From: Methanobacteriaceae archaeon
GTDB lineage: Archaea; Methanobacteriota; Methanobacteria; Methanobacteriales; Methanobacteriaceae
DNA: 64,000 bases
NCBI GenBank assembly: GCA_027318585.1
Contig: DAHVOW010000008.1
Location: forward strand, 1 to 64,000
Reading direction: 5' to 3'
In this document: in pieces, positions 25,133 to 34,764 of the stretch
Numbering within the stretch: position 1 is the stretch's first letter
Layout: each line of letters begins with the position of its first letter
Translations under genes and position numbers: made by a program
Notes under the pieces: model-generated
Told to the model about the DNA's origin: nothing
What the model saw: only the letters and a program-made list of their open reading frames with translations
Database searches by the model: none

Positions 25133-25888
25133 TCAGATTTTTCCAGCTTTTATGGCTTCACAGATAAATCGGGGCTTACAATCATAGATTGAAATCCCTT
25201 TCTTGATTCTATCCTCATCAACATAATTAAAATGGCTTTTCACGATATTTATAGTTTCTAATGGGGAATAAGTTATTTCCACCACTTGGAAGGGTATTTT
25301 TAAAAGAGACAATGCAATCCGGGAAATAATGCCCAGTTCCGTGAATAGGTCAAATTTCTTAGCATTTAAATATACCCGCCATGATGTCTGGAAAACCAGG
25401 TTTAAATTTCGAAAGTCGTTTTTATGTCCTAGATATTCCTTAATACAATAAAAATAATAAAAAACAGCACTCCATCCTTTATGAGCACTCCACTGGCTAT
25501 AACCAACTGTATCTGGTTTAAGCAGATGAGAATCATGGAAGCGATCCGCAATTAGGATTAAATCAAATTCTTTTAGTTTGCGGTAGAGCTCAAGGTCGGT
25601 TTTAACCCCCAGATCTTTCTTCATAGAATTCATGGTAAGTTCAAACACCTTTTTTGGTTCAACATTTTCATTATCAAGAAATAAACCAGCCTCATAAACT
25701 TTTAGTTCCATCTCTGCACAGGCCTGGTAGATGTTAGCAGATTTTCCAACTCCAGGGGCCCCAACCACATGCAATATCCGGCCACGCTGGTTTTTCAACT
25801 TTAAAAAGGATCGGAGCAATTCATAGTAGGATTGAGTGGCTACGAAGTTCTGATTATCATCATCACAGTTAATCTTAAAATTCCCCAT
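25133..25888 (-). CDS. P-loop ATPase of unknown function
   Basis: About 251 residues. A Walker A motif VVGAPGVGKSAN lies near residue 42, and LILIADRF near residue 112 may serve as Walker B. The rest (SAHKGWSAVFYYFYCIKEY, LNLVFQTSWRVYLNAKKF) shows no known domain. The ATG at 25888 is chosen; an open frame extends to a TTG at 25945 that directly abuts a GGTGAT and is a less likely start. It could be a nucleotide-dependent switch or kinase; no partner gene is evident. Its upstream region is shared with the divergent rubredoxin-TPP gene. Confidence 0.78.
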   Translation of the reverse strand: MGNFKINCDDDNQNFVATQSYYELLRSFLKLKNQRGRILHVVGAPGVGKSANIYQACAEMELKVYEAGLFLDNENVEPKKVFELTMNSMKKDLGVKTDLELYRKLKEFDLILIADRFHDSHLLKPDTVGYSQWSAHKGWSAVFYYFYCIKEYLGHKNDFRNLNLVFQTSWRVYLNAKKFDLFTELGIISRIALSLLKIPFQVVEITYSPLETINIVKSHFNYVDEDRIKKGISIYDCKPRFICEAIKAGKI

Positions 25889-26044
25889 GAGCCTATATTT
25901 GATGTTTATGGAATATAAATTGAAAATTTGGCATATAATCTCCAAATCACCTTAAAACTTCGTCTTTTTTACAGGAGATGCCTTTATTAATTTTCAAAAA
26001 TAATAATTATACAAGTTTATTTAGTTGTGATGAGGGGGATTTTG

Positions 26045-27811
26045 ATGGCCAGGTACAGATGCACGGTATGTAATTATATCTTGGATGAAGAAAAAGAAGG
26101 AGTTGAATTCAAAAGTCTGCCTGAAAACTGGCGATGCCCGGTTTGCAATTCACCATTATCATCATTCGTACTTTTGAGTGCCAAAATAGAATATAAAGAT
26201 GTAGATTCTACTGTCTCGGAAGTTATGGTGGATCAAATGGCAGAGTGGGGTATTCAATTTATATTTGGCATCCCCGGAACATCATCATTAGGTGTGGTAG
26301 ATGCAATCCGAAAAGAAGATCGGATCAGATACATACAGGTACGGCATGAACAGACAGCAGCCATGATGGCCTCTGCCTATGGAAAATTAACTGGACACCT
26401 TGCTGCCTGTTTAACAGTGGCTGGTCCAGGGGCTACTAATCTGGCCACTGGCCTCTACGATGCAAAATTAGACCATGCCCCGGTGCTGGCCATCACGGGA
26501 ATGGTACAAAGACAACTTATAGGTCCTGGTTCCTTTCAGGAAATAGACCAGCATTCATTCTTTGAACCTCTAACGGTGTTCAATAAAATATTAATGTCCC
26601 CTGAACAGACCATTAACCTGGTTACTCTGGGAATAAAACATGCACTTCTGGAGGGAGGCGTTTCCCATATTGGTATGCCTAACGATGTGCAGAAAGAACC
26701 CTATAAAGCACCTCCAATTCCATTCGAAGGTAGTTTCCCCAATAAAGCCGTTTCACAACCAATGTTCCTGGTTTTACAAGCAGCTCAAACTATTAATAAA
26801 GCAGAAAGACCTGTTATATTGGCTGGTTTCGGTTCCATGGGGCAGGGAGATGTTCTTATAAAATTTGCTGAGAAGATAGATGCCCCTATAACCACCACCT
26901 TCCGTGGTAAGGGGGTGGTCGATGAAGACCATGACCTCTATGTGGGTAGTCATGGGACCATCGGATCCACTGCATCCACGGTTCTGGTGGATGATTGTGA
27001 TCTTTTAATAGTAATCGGCTCCTCTTTCTCAGATATGACTCAGATACCGCCTAAAAAGACGGTGCAGATCGATCTGAACCCCCTGATGATTGCCCGCCAA
27101 TATCCGGTTGAAGTGGGGCTTCTGGGTAACAGTGCCGAAATTCTCCCCCAGCTTTTGGGAATGGTTCAAGAAAAAGAGCGTCCTCTGTACCGGGAAGAAA
27201 TTAAAAACTTGAAACAGGAGTGGCTGGACCTCCTGGAGGAAGAAGCGGATGGTAGTTTAACCCCAGTTAGGCCTCAGTATATCATAAAAGTACTCAATGA
27301 TGAACTGGCTGCTGATGCCATTATTACCCTGGATACTGGTGAGAATGGCTGGTGGTTTGGTCGTAACTTCTGGATGAAAAAGACCCAGAAGATGTTGATG
27401 TCCGGTTATCTGGGTACCATGGGATTCGGACTGCCTGCTGCCATGGCAGCCCAGCTAATCTATCCGGATAGACAAGTGGCCTGTATAACCGGTGATGGTG
27501 GATTTTCCATGGTTATGGCTGATTTTCTAACTGCAGTGAAGTACGACCTTCCGGTGAAGTTATTCCTGATGAATAACCATCAACTGGGCATGATCATGCA
27601 GGAACAGATGGTTGAGAATTATCCTAACTGGCAAACCCAACTTCACAACCCCGACTTTGCCAGTTTCGCCCGAGAGTGTGGAGGAACCGGAATAAATGTG
27701 AATGAACCGGGAAAACTTAGAACCGCTGTTTCTGAGGCTCTGGCTACAGAAGGACCAGTACTGGTGGATATTGAAACCGATCCTAAAAGGTTCATCCAAG
27801 AGGGTAATTAA
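26045..27811 (+). CDS. Rubredoxin-domain / thiamine-pyrophosphate enzyme fusion
   Basis: 588 residues. Residues 1-45 form a rubredoxin-like Fe(Cys)4 site (YRCTVCNYIL and WRCPVCNSPL). The rest is a full three-domain ThDP enzyme of the acetolactate synthase/pyruvate oxidase type. The ThDP-activating Glu is in VRHEQTAAMM, a central FAD or nucleotide domain follows (GSHGTIGSTAS), and the diphosphate/Mg motif is GDGGFSMVMADF to LMNNHQLG. The fusion implies that decarboxylation of a 2-oxo acid is coupled to one-electron transfer. The ATG at 26045 follows GAGGGGG. A glutamate-synthase-like gene follows after 49 bp. Confidence 0.92.
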   Translation: MARYRCTVCNYILDEEKEGVEFKSLPENWRCPVCNSPLSSFVLLSAKIEYKDVDSTVSEVMVDQMAEWGIQFIFGIPGTSSLGVVDAIRKEDRIRYIQVRHEQTAAMMASAYGKLTGHLAACLTVAGPGATNLATGLYDAKLDHAPVLAITGMVQRQLIGPGSFQEIDQHSFFEPLTVFNKILMSPEQTINLVTLGIKHALLEGGVSHIGMPNDVQKEPYKAPPIPFEGSFPNKAVSQPMFLVLQAAQTINKAERPVILAGFGSMGQGDVLIKFAEKIDAPITTTFRGKGVVDEDHDLYVGSHGTIGSTASTVLVDDCDLLIVIGSSFSDMTQIPPKKTVQIDLNPLMIARQYPVEVGLLGNSAEILPQLLGMVQEKERPLYREEIKNLKQEWLDLLEEEADGSLTPVRPQYIIKVLNDELAADAIITLDTGENGWWFGRNFWMKKTQKMLMSGYLGTMGFGLPAAMAAQLIYPDRQVACITGDGGFSMVMADFLTAVKYDLPVKLFLMNNHQLGMIMQEQMVENYPNWQTQLHNPDFASFARECGGTGINVNEPGKLRTAVSEALATEGPVLVDIETDPKRFIQEGN

Positions 27812-27860
27812 AGGTTTAAAACAGATTTAAGGATATTATTTAAAAAAAGGAGACTCTTGA

Positions 27861-29354
27861 ATGGTTCAGGATTCTAAAGAAGTGAGAAGTTCGATTGAGG
27901 ATACCCCTGAAAACCGAGCCAAATGTCACTGCCCACTGTGTCCCAGCTATCCGCATGAATGCCAGGGAGAAACATTATACTGTGGATTAGGAGCTAGCAA
28001 AACTGATATTAATGCTTTTGGTTGCATATGTGATACCTGCACCATTTATTACCAATACGGGCTTAAAGGGATCTATCACTGCGATAAAGTGGAAGGGGGG
28101 AGGAGTAAAACCCAAATTCGTAAGATTTCTAGTAGGGAGAATACTCTTTCTTATCAGGAAATTGTGGATATTAAAGATAAAAGCGCAGGGATGGAAATGA
28201 TAGCATCCATGGGCTCTCAGAAACAACTACCATTCAGGTTGGATGATCTGCACTTTATACCTGCCCAGTTATACAGGATTCCTGTAAATGAGGAAGAACC
28301 AGTTAATACTGCAGTTATCATTGGACCCGGGGCGAAAAAGCCATTTAAAGTGTTATCACCCCTTTTAATATCCGGTATGAGTTTTGGAGCTGTGTCCAGA
28401 AATGTGAGGCTGGTTATCGGTCAAGCCGCCACTGAATTAGGCTTTGGATTCAATTCCGGGGAAGGTGGTATTTTAGAGGAGGAACATCAATTTTCAGAAT
28501 ATATGATTGTCCAGTACTCCACCGGAAGATTTGGTCTGGATGAGGAGCTTATGAAAAATGCGGCTGCCATTGAAATAAGATTTGGTCAGGGTGCCTATCC
28601 TGGTAAGGGTAGTTTTTTGCCGGCAGATAAAATTACAGCAGAAGTTGCCCAGGTAAGAGGTATAGAGAGGGGTGAAGCTGCATACTCTCCTGCCCATCAT
28701 CCGGATATAAATAATGCCCAGGAACTGCAAGAAAAAATAGCCTTGTTCAAGGATCTGACAGGAGGTTCTCCCGTCGGTGCCAAAATAGGCTGTGGTAACG
28801 TTGAAGATGATGTACGAATTTTGGTAGAAGCGGGAGTTGATTTCATTGCCCTAGACGGCTTTGGAGGAGGAACTGGAGCCACCGCGGCTTATGTCAGAGA
28901 CAATGTTGGCATTCCCATTATCGCGGCCCTGCCTCGGGCGTTTAAAGCCCTGATGAAAATGGGTGTCAAGGACAAGATCTCATTAATAGCTAGTGGTGGA
29001 TTGCGAAATTCTGCTGACTTTACCAAATGTATGGCACTTGGAGCTGATGCAGTATACTTAGGTACCGCTGCACTCATAGCCATAAACTGTGAGCAGTATC
29101 GTGTCTGTCACAGTGGTCTGTGCCCTACGGGAGTTACCACTCAGAATCCGCAACTAACAAAACAACTAGACCTGGATGAAGGTGTTAAAAACCTAAAAAA
29201 TTTCCTTTCAATATCCAACCATGAATTAGCCACCTTAGTACGTGTAATGGGTAAAAATAATGTTTCACAATTGGATCATAATGATCTGGTCTGCACCACC
29301 CCAGATCTGGCCCGGCTCACTGGACTTAGATGGATGAATGGGAAACTCCTTTAA
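27861..29354 (+). CDS. DUF2769 / glutamate-synthase-type FMN domain fusion
   Basis: 497 residues. The first ~80 residues are a Cys-rich DUF2769-type domain (CHCPLCPSYP, ECQGETLYC, FGCICDTCTIYYQ). The remainder is the FMN barrel of glutamate synthase: PLLISGMSFGAVS, GEGGILEEE, DGFGGGTGATAAYV, and the iron-sulfur loop QYRVCHSGLCPTGVTTQNP. No glutaminase domain is present, so ammonia or another acceptor would be used if it makes glutamate. It has a GGAGA site and follows the rubredoxin-TPP gene, so the two probably form a redox unit. Confidence 0.9.
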   Translation: MVQDSKEVRSSIEDTPENRAKCHCPLCPSYPHECQGETLYCGLGASKTDINAFGCICDTCTIYYQYGLKGIYHCDKVEGGRSKTQIRKISSRENTLSYQEIVDIKDKSAGMEMIASMGSQKQLPFRLDDLHFIPAQLYRIPVNEEEPVNTAVIIGPGAKKPFKVLSPLLISGMSFGAVSRNVRLVIGQAATELGFGFNSGEGGILEEEHQFSEYMIVQYSTGRFGLDEELMKNAAAIEIRFGQGAYPGKGSFLPADKITAEVAQVRGIERGEAAYSPAHHPDINNAQELQEKIALFKDLTGGSPVGAKIGCGNVEDDVRILVEAGVDFIALDGFGGGTGATAAYVRDNVGIPIIAALPRAFKALMKMGVKDKISLIASGGLRNSADFTKCMALGADAVYLGTAALIAINCEQYRVCHSGLCPTGVTTQNPQLTKQLDLDEGVKNLKNFLSISNHELATLVRVMGKNNVSQLDHNDLVCTTPDLARLTGLRWMNGKLL

Positions 29355-29411
29355 ATTATAGAATTACCTTAAAATATAGAATTTATTGAATCATAATAGG
29401 AGGGGGTTAAT

Positions 29412-30431
29412 ATTAAGTTAGAAGATTTAGGGACTCAAGAATTATTTGAAAAAGTTTTTAACTCTATCCCAGATGCCATAACCGTCATTAACCAGGACCA
29501 CAAGGTGATCAGGGTAAATAAAAGTATGGCTAATTCAATGGGAATGGAACCAGAAAACCTTATTGGTAAAAGCTGTTATGAGGTTGTTCACGGGACTTCA
29601 TGCCCCATAACTACTTGCCCTCATGCCATGCTCTTACATGATGACCAGGAACACTCATCAGAAGTGCATGAAGAAAATTTAGGAGGATTTTTCCTGATTA
29701 CCACCACTCCCCTCTACGATGATGAGGGTAAAGTAATGGGAAGTGTACATGTGGCCCGGGACATTACGGAACGGAAAATCATGGAGGAACAGTTGGAAAA
29801 GGCCCTGGAAGACAAGGATATCCTTATGAAGGAGATTCATCACCGGGTTAAGAATAATCTGATGATTATGGCCAGTCTGCTCAATATGCAGTCTCGTTAC
29901 ATTGAAGATGAAGTGGCCCGGGACATCTTTAAGGACAGTCAGAGTCGTGCCAAAACCATGGCCCTTATCCATGAAAAATTGTACCAGTCCAAGGAGCTTA
30001 AGAAGCTGGATGTGCAAGATTATATGGAAAGTCTATCCCGTGATATTTATCAGGTCTACATTAAGGATCCCCATCGTATCCAGCTTAAGATAGAAGTAGA
30101 GTCACATATGATGGATATCAATACTGTCATACCTCTGGGATTAATTCTCAATGAATTACTGACCAATACCTTCAAGTACGCCTTTCCTAAAGATTCGGAG
30201 GGTATTGTGGAAGTTAAATTTAGTAAAAAAGAAAACAGCACATTTTTATTAGAAGTAATTGATGACGGGGTGGGTTTGCCATCTGATTTTAATAAAAAAA
30301 GGACTGATTCTTTGGGGATGCGTCTGATTCATAGCTTAACCGAGCAAATTAAAGGTGTGATAGAGATCCGTTCCAACCAAGGCACCCAGATAAGTGTTAA
30401 ATTCCAGGAATTGAAATACCCTAAAAGATAA
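29412..30431 (+). CDS. PAS-domain sensor histidine kinase with probable ATT start
   Basis: About 339 residues. A PAS domain (LFEKVFNSIPDAITVINQDH, then KSCYEVVHGTSCPITTCPHA with several Cys) is followed by a HisKA_2-type dimerisation helix with phospho-accepting His in EIHHRVKNNLMIMASLL. An HATPase domain ends it (LNELLTNTFKYAF, VIDDGVGLP, GMRLIHSL). No membrane helix is seen, so it senses a cytoplasmic signal. The PAS fold begins well upstream of the first GTG (29505). The only start consistent with a strong GGAGGGGG at 29399-29406 is ATT at 29412, since a TAG stop precedes at 29397. Confidence 0.85.
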   Translation: MKLEDLGTQELFEKVFNSIPDAITVINQDHKVIRVNKSMANSMGMEPENLIGKSCYEVVHGTSCPITTCPHAMLLHDDQEHSSEVHEENLGGFFLITTTPLYDDEGKVMGSVHVARDITERKIMEEQLEKALEDKDILMKEIHHRVKNNLMIMASLLNMQSRYIEDEVARDIFKDSQSRAKTMALIHEKLYQSKELKKLDVQDYMESLSRDIYQVYIKDPHRIQLKIEVESHMMDINTVIPLGLILNELLTNTFKYAFPKDSEGIVEVKFSKKENSTFLLEVIDDGVGLPSDFNKKRTDSLGMRLIHSLTEQIKGVIEIRSNQGTQISVKFQELKYPKR

Positions 30432-30434
30432 GGG

Positions 30435-31364
30435 ATGTATGTAATCATGATCAAAGTTCTTTGCACTACCGAATCTTCACTTTATCGTCCGGAAGCAGTT
30501 CGATGGAGAGAGAGAATGTCCCATTTGGATCCGCTAGGTGATGTGGTGGTGGTATTACCCTGTAGCATGGGAAAACCCTACTCCCAATCACGTTCACATC
30601 GAATTTTTCAGAATGCAACCAAAGGATTTCAAGAAGCTATTTTAACATCCCCATTTGGAGTCTGCCCCCGGGAGATGGAAAAAACTTATCCTATACAGTC
30701 ATATGATGTTCCCACTACAGGTAAATGGTCTCAAGAAGAGATAGACCTCACTGGAGTGTGTTTGAAAGATTACGTTAAAGATAAGGAAGTAGTAGCCCAC
30801 GTCTCAGGAGGCTACCTCGAAGTTTGTGAAAAATACCTCCCCCAAGCCAAGTTTACATGTATTAATGGACGCACCACTTCCCAGGAGTCCATGCAGAACT
30901 TGAAAAAAATTTTAAAGGAATATGATAAACCTAAAGGTAAAGCCCGGGAAATAAATGGGTTACAATCTATTGCACGTTATCAGTTTAACAATAAGAAAGC
31001 AGATGTTCTTATACCTCCCGGTTATCATCTGAAAGGGCGTTTTAACCGTCGTTTGTTTTATGAAAATCAACAGGTTGCCACTTTACACTTTGATACTGGG
31101 CTATTCTCACTGAACCTTAAAGGAGGCCAGCTATTAAGTGAAGTTGATTTGAAATGGGTGGAAATCGATTTTAAACTGGAAACTAACACTCTTTTTGCTC
31201 CAGGAGTAGTCGATTCATCTTCAGACATCTTGCCACGTGATGAGGTGGTAATTATTCGTAAGGGAGATGTGGTGGGGGTTGGAAAAGCTGTTATGGCAGG
31301 CGATGAAATGAAAAATGCTGAAAAAGGGGTTGCTGTAAGGATCAGACACCGTCGGAAGAACTAA
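30435..31364 (+). CDS. ArcS-like archaeosine synthase C-terminal/PUA protein (short form)
   Basis: 309 residues. PCSMGKPYSQSRSH fits the P-C-x3-K-P-Y-x2-S-x2-H signature of archaeosine synthase, which converts preQ0 in tRNA position 15 to archaeosine. The C-terminal ~85 residues are a PUA RNA-binding domain (LFAPGVVDSSSDILPRDEVVII and later). Typical euryarchaeal ArcS is about twice as long, with an N-terminal inactive transglycosylase domain that is missing here. It is either a split gene or a specialised paralogue. It starts 3 bp after the histidine kinase; a second ATG four codons in is also possible. Confidence 0.8.
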   Translation: MYVIMIKVLCTTESSLYRPEAVRWRERMSHLDPLGDVVVVLPCSMGKPYSQSRSHRIFQNATKGFQEAILTSPFGVCPREMEKTYPIQSYDVPTTGKWSQEEIDLTGVCLKDYVKDKEVVAHVSGGYLEVCEKYLPQAKFTCINGRTTSQESMQNLKKILKEYDKPKGKAREINGLQSIARYQFNNKKADVLIPPGYHLKGRFNRRLFYENQQVATLHFDTGLFSLNLKGGQLLSEVDLKWVEIDFKLETNTLFAPGVVDSSSDILPRDEVVIIRKGDVVGVGKAVMAGDEMKNAEKGVAVRIRHRRKN

Positions 31365-31517
31365 AATCAAAATTTTATACTTACAAATAAGTATAAATAC
31401 CAGAACTAAAACATAAAAAAATAACTTTATAGCTGGATATAAAGTTATAAAAGTTCATTTATGACATAAAAACCTATTTAAAGACTTAAAATGTTGTATT
31501 ATTTTTGAGGTATAAAC

Positions 31518-31808
31518 ATGAGCGAAGATTTAACGAATCAAGTCCGAGAAGCTTTATCAGTGGTACTAGATCCCCATATGGGCATTAGCATCGTGGAAAT
31601 GGGAATCGTAGATGGCATTGAAATCAATGAAAAAAATAAAACCGCAAAAATCGTGATAAAACCCACCAACCCTGGTTGCATGAGTGCCGCCAACATAGCC
31701 ATGCAAGCTCGTCAGGCAGCCGAGAGCGTGGAAGGATTAGAAAAGGTAGAAATTGTGGTGGAAGGACACATGATGGCTGATGCCATCAGTGAGATGGTAA
31801 ATAAGTAA
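31518..31808 (+). CDS. MIP18-family (DUF59) protein
   Basis: 96 residues. The MIP18/DUF59 fold is clear from VREALSVVLDPHMGISIVEM, IVDGIEI and IKPTNPGCMSAANIAMQA, with the single Cys at the place of the reactive Cys in SufT/PaaD relatives. Members help assemble or transfer iron-sulfur clusters. A methanogen rich in such clusters would need it, but the client is unknown. It is directly followed, with no gap, by an adenylate-kinase-like gene, so the two are translationally coupled. Confidence 0.9.
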   Translation: MSEDLTNQVREALSVVLDPHMGISIVEMGIVDGIEINEKNKTAKIVIKPTNPGCMSAANIAMQARQAAESVEGLEKVEIVVEGHMMADAISEMVNK

Positions 31809-32354
31809 ATGCTCCTCTGGAACCGAGTGGTTGTGGTAGGCGTGCCTGGAGTGGGAAAGACTTCCCTCGGCCAGGCTATAAGTCACGAGCTTGGTTATCA
31901 CTATGTTAACTACGGGGAGTTGATGCTGGAAATAGCCAGTAAAAGCTATCAAGCCCAAACTCTGGAGGATATGTTCCGGTTAGAACCTGACTTACAGTAC
32001 CATATTTGGAAAAAAGCAGCCTTTAGTGTACAAAATCTGGAAAATGTTCTCATTGATTTACATGGAGTGGATCTCACAAGAGAAGGTTATTTAATCTCGT
32101 TACCCTTTGAGATCATACCCCCAGAGATTATTATCATCATTGAAACATCATATGATAAGATCATCCAGAGGAGAACCAGCGATATATCAAAAGATAGGGC
32201 TTTAGAAGAGCACAACACAATAAATGATCATATGTCTCTTTTGAAATATTCAATGGCCACCATAAATGCAATTTTGGGTTCTAATCTCGTAGTTCTTAAA
32301 AATGATGACTTCCAAACCTGTTTAGAACATTTAAAAGCAATTCTAAGACGATGA
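31809..32354 (+). CDS. Archaeal-type adenylate-kinase-like P-loop kinase
   Basis: 181 residues. The P-loop VVVGVPGVGKTSLGQAI and the following HELGYHYVNYGELMLEIA match archaeal adenylate kinase (AdkA), as do the overall length and RRTSDISKDR in the lid region. True AdkA usually has GVPGVGGTT at the P-loop, so GVPGVGKTS marks a variant. It may phosphorylate AMP or another nucleotide, or be a related regulatory ATPase. Its ATG abuts the stop codon of the MIP18 gene. A tRNA lies 158 bp downstream. Confidence 0.75.
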   Translation: MLLWNRVVVVGVPGVGKTSLGQAISHELGYHYVNYGELMLEIASKSYQAQTLEDMFRLEPDLQYHIWKKAAFSVQNLENVLIDLHGVDLTREGYLISLPFEIIPPEIIIIIETSYDKIIQRRTSDISKDRALEEHNTINDHMSLLKYSMATINAILGSNLVVLKNDDFQTCLEHLKAILRR

Positions 32355-32512
32355 TGGTAGATGGTGGCGGTATACAATTCGTCTTCTTTTTTTCACAGGA
32401 GGTATCAGAAAAGGATATATATGATGAAGTGTAAAGCTTGCATCTACCTACTCTACTTTTATGGTTGTTGATAGGTTATCTAAGTTCTTTAGTTAAACTG
32501 ATATCTTAGAGC

Positions 32513-32878
<366 letters not shown>

Positions 32879-33943
32879 TTAATTATTTATTTTGATATGC
32901 TCATTACTGGTCTTAACCAGTTCAACCATTTTAGAGTAGGCATCTCCATTAATTACACTTCTACGTGCTAATTCTACTCCTTCACGTAGATCATTTGTTT
33001 TTCCTGTTAGGAATAGTATCGCGGACGCATTTGCTAAACAAAGATTAAGACGTGCTTCGTCAGCCGAATTATCAGTAATCCCTGATAGAACATTGTCAAT
33101 AATTCTTAAATTCTCTTCCAATGAATCAGAAGCCATTATATGTTCCCTGAGTGCTCTTTTAATCCCTATATCCTCAGGATATATGTCCCGGACCTTCATT
33201 TGAGAGCCGTCTATAAAAGCTATTCTGGTCTTTCCTAGGGTTGAAATTTCATCCATAGCGGGTTGGTTATACTCATCGAACCCATGCACCACCATAGCCC
33301 TCTTAACGCCCAAATTCTGCAGGACTCTAGCCATCATGACTATTCTAGATGGTTCAAAAACACCTAAAAGTTGTATAGAAGCCTCTGCAGGACTGCATAA
33401 TGGGCCCAATAAGTTAAAAACAGTTGCTATGTTTAATTCTCTCCGGACTGGCATTAGCCTTCCTAAAGCTGGATGGAATATGGGAGCAAACATAAAACCT
33501 ATTCCTACTGTTTCCAGACATCTTTCTACATCACTGGAACCGCATTCCAGGTTTACTCCCAGAGCTTCCAATATATCCGCACCACCACACTTACTGGTGA
33601 TACTCCGATTACCATGTTTGGCCACTTTGACCCCTACCGAAGCCGCTATTATGGCGGCGGCAGTGCTGACATTAAATGTTTTCAGTATGTCACCTCCCGT
33701 TCCACAGGTATCAACCAGATTATTAAGATTCCGGGGCTTCACCTTCACACTTAACTGCCTCATGGCCCTGGCAAACCCGGTTAACTCATCAACAGTTTCC
33801 CCCTTTACTTTTAAAGATGAAAGAAGAGCTGCAACTTGAATATCAGTAGTTTTACCTTCTAACATCTCCATCATACACTGTTCAGCCTCGGACTGGGTCA
33901 GATCAATCCGGGATACAATTTTCGAAAGACAATGGGCCATCAT
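32879..33943 (-). CDS. trpD: Anthranilate phosphoribosyltransferase
   Basis: About 354 residues. It joins anthranilate to PRPP, the second step of tryptophan synthesis. The PRPP motif is DTCGTGGDILKTFNVST, followed by KHGNRSITSKCGGADILEALG and the metal-site DE in VVHGFDEY. It is the last gene of the trp operon. The ATG at 33943 overlaps the trpA stop as ATGA and has GGGGGTG just upstream; a longer in-frame start inside trpA is unlikely. Placing trpD last, after trpA, is the known order in Methanobacteriales. Confidence 0.96.
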   Translation of the reverse strand: MMAHCLSKIVSRIDLTQSEAEQCMMEMLEGKTTDIQVAALLSSLKVKGETVDELTGFARAMRQLSVKVKPRNLNNLVDTCGTGGDILKTFNVSTAAAIIAASVGVKVAKHGNRSITSKCGGADILEALGVNLECGSSDVERCLETVGIGFMFAPIFHPALGRLMPVRRELNIATVFNLLGPLCSPAEASIQLLGVFEPSRIVMMARVLQNLGVKRAMVVHGFDEYNQPAMDEISTLGKTRIAFIDGSQMKVRDIYPEDIGIKRALREHIMASDSLEENLRIIDNVLSGITDNSADEARLNLCLANASAILFLTGKTNDLREGVELARRSVINGDAYSKMVELVKTSNEHIKINN

Positions 33944-34764
33944 GGTCCACACCCCCTGGTGGCCTTTTTTAACGCCAGGCACAGCCTTCGGATCTCCATT
34001 AACATAACCCTCCTATCCTCCTGATACTTTTCAATCAATTCCACCAGGACACTGGCAACTATGGCACCATTAGAGCCTGCCTTCAGAACCTTCTTTATAT
34101 GATCCGTCTTTGAAATACCGAAACCAACACATATCGGGAGATCGGTGTGTTTGCGGACTCGATGGATAAGATCCAAAGTATCTCTTTCCAGGTCGGATCT
34201 GGCCCCGGTAACCCCCTTCACTGCCACCACATAAATAAAGCCCTCGGCCATCTGGGAAATGTGTGATAAACGTGAGTTACTGGTGGTCTGGGCCACCATG
34301 AAAATCTGACTTATACCGAATTTCTTTGAAAACTCAATGGCTGATGAGGCTTCTTCAGGAGGCAAATCTGCTATAAGAATCCCGTTAACACCATTTTTCT
34401 GGGCCTCTTTGTAAAACTGGCCAATACCCCTCTGGTAGATGAGGTTGTAATATACCAGGAGGCCAATGGGTATATCGGTAAACTCCCTTATATGTCTTAT
34501 AAATTCAAATCCTTTAGAAGTGGTCATCCCCGATTTAAGAGCCCTTACATCAGCAGCCTGAATGGTCGGTCCATCTGCCACTGGGTCACTGAAGGGAAAT
34601 CCTATCTCCAGGGCATCGGCCCCGGCATTAACCATCTCCTTGACCACTAGTAGGGAAGTTTCCAGGTCAGGATCACCGGCCACCACGAAGGGTATAAAAG
34701 CACCCTCTGATTTTTCCTTAACCCGTTTAAACATTTCTGGATAGGTTTCAGGACCATTATTCAT
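33940..34764 (-). CDS. trpA: Tryptophan synthase alpha subunit
   Basis: 274 residues. It cleaves indole-glycerol phosphate to indole, which is channelled to TrpB. Seen are FIPFVVAGDPDLETSL, LEIGFPFSDPVADGPTIQ (catalytic Glu and the Asp-containing PFSDPVADGP), LIADLPPEEA and VGFGISKTDHIKK, all in standard order. It overlaps trpB by 4 bp upstream and trpD by 4 bp downstream, indicating translational coupling through the operon. Confidence 0.97.
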   Translation of the reverse strand: MNNGPETYPEMFKRVKEKSEGAFIPFVVAGDPDLETSLLVVKEMVNAGADALEIGFPFSDPVADGPTIQAADVRALKSGMTTSKGFEFIRHIREFTDIPIGLLVYYNLIYQRGIGQFYKEAQKNGVNGILIADLPPEEASSAIEFSKKFGISQIFMVAQTTSNSRLSHISQMAEGFIYVVAVKGVTGARSDLERDTLDLIHRVRKHTDLPICVGFGISKTDHIKKVLKAGSNGAIVASVLVELIEKYQEDRRVMLMEIRRLCLALKKATRGCGP

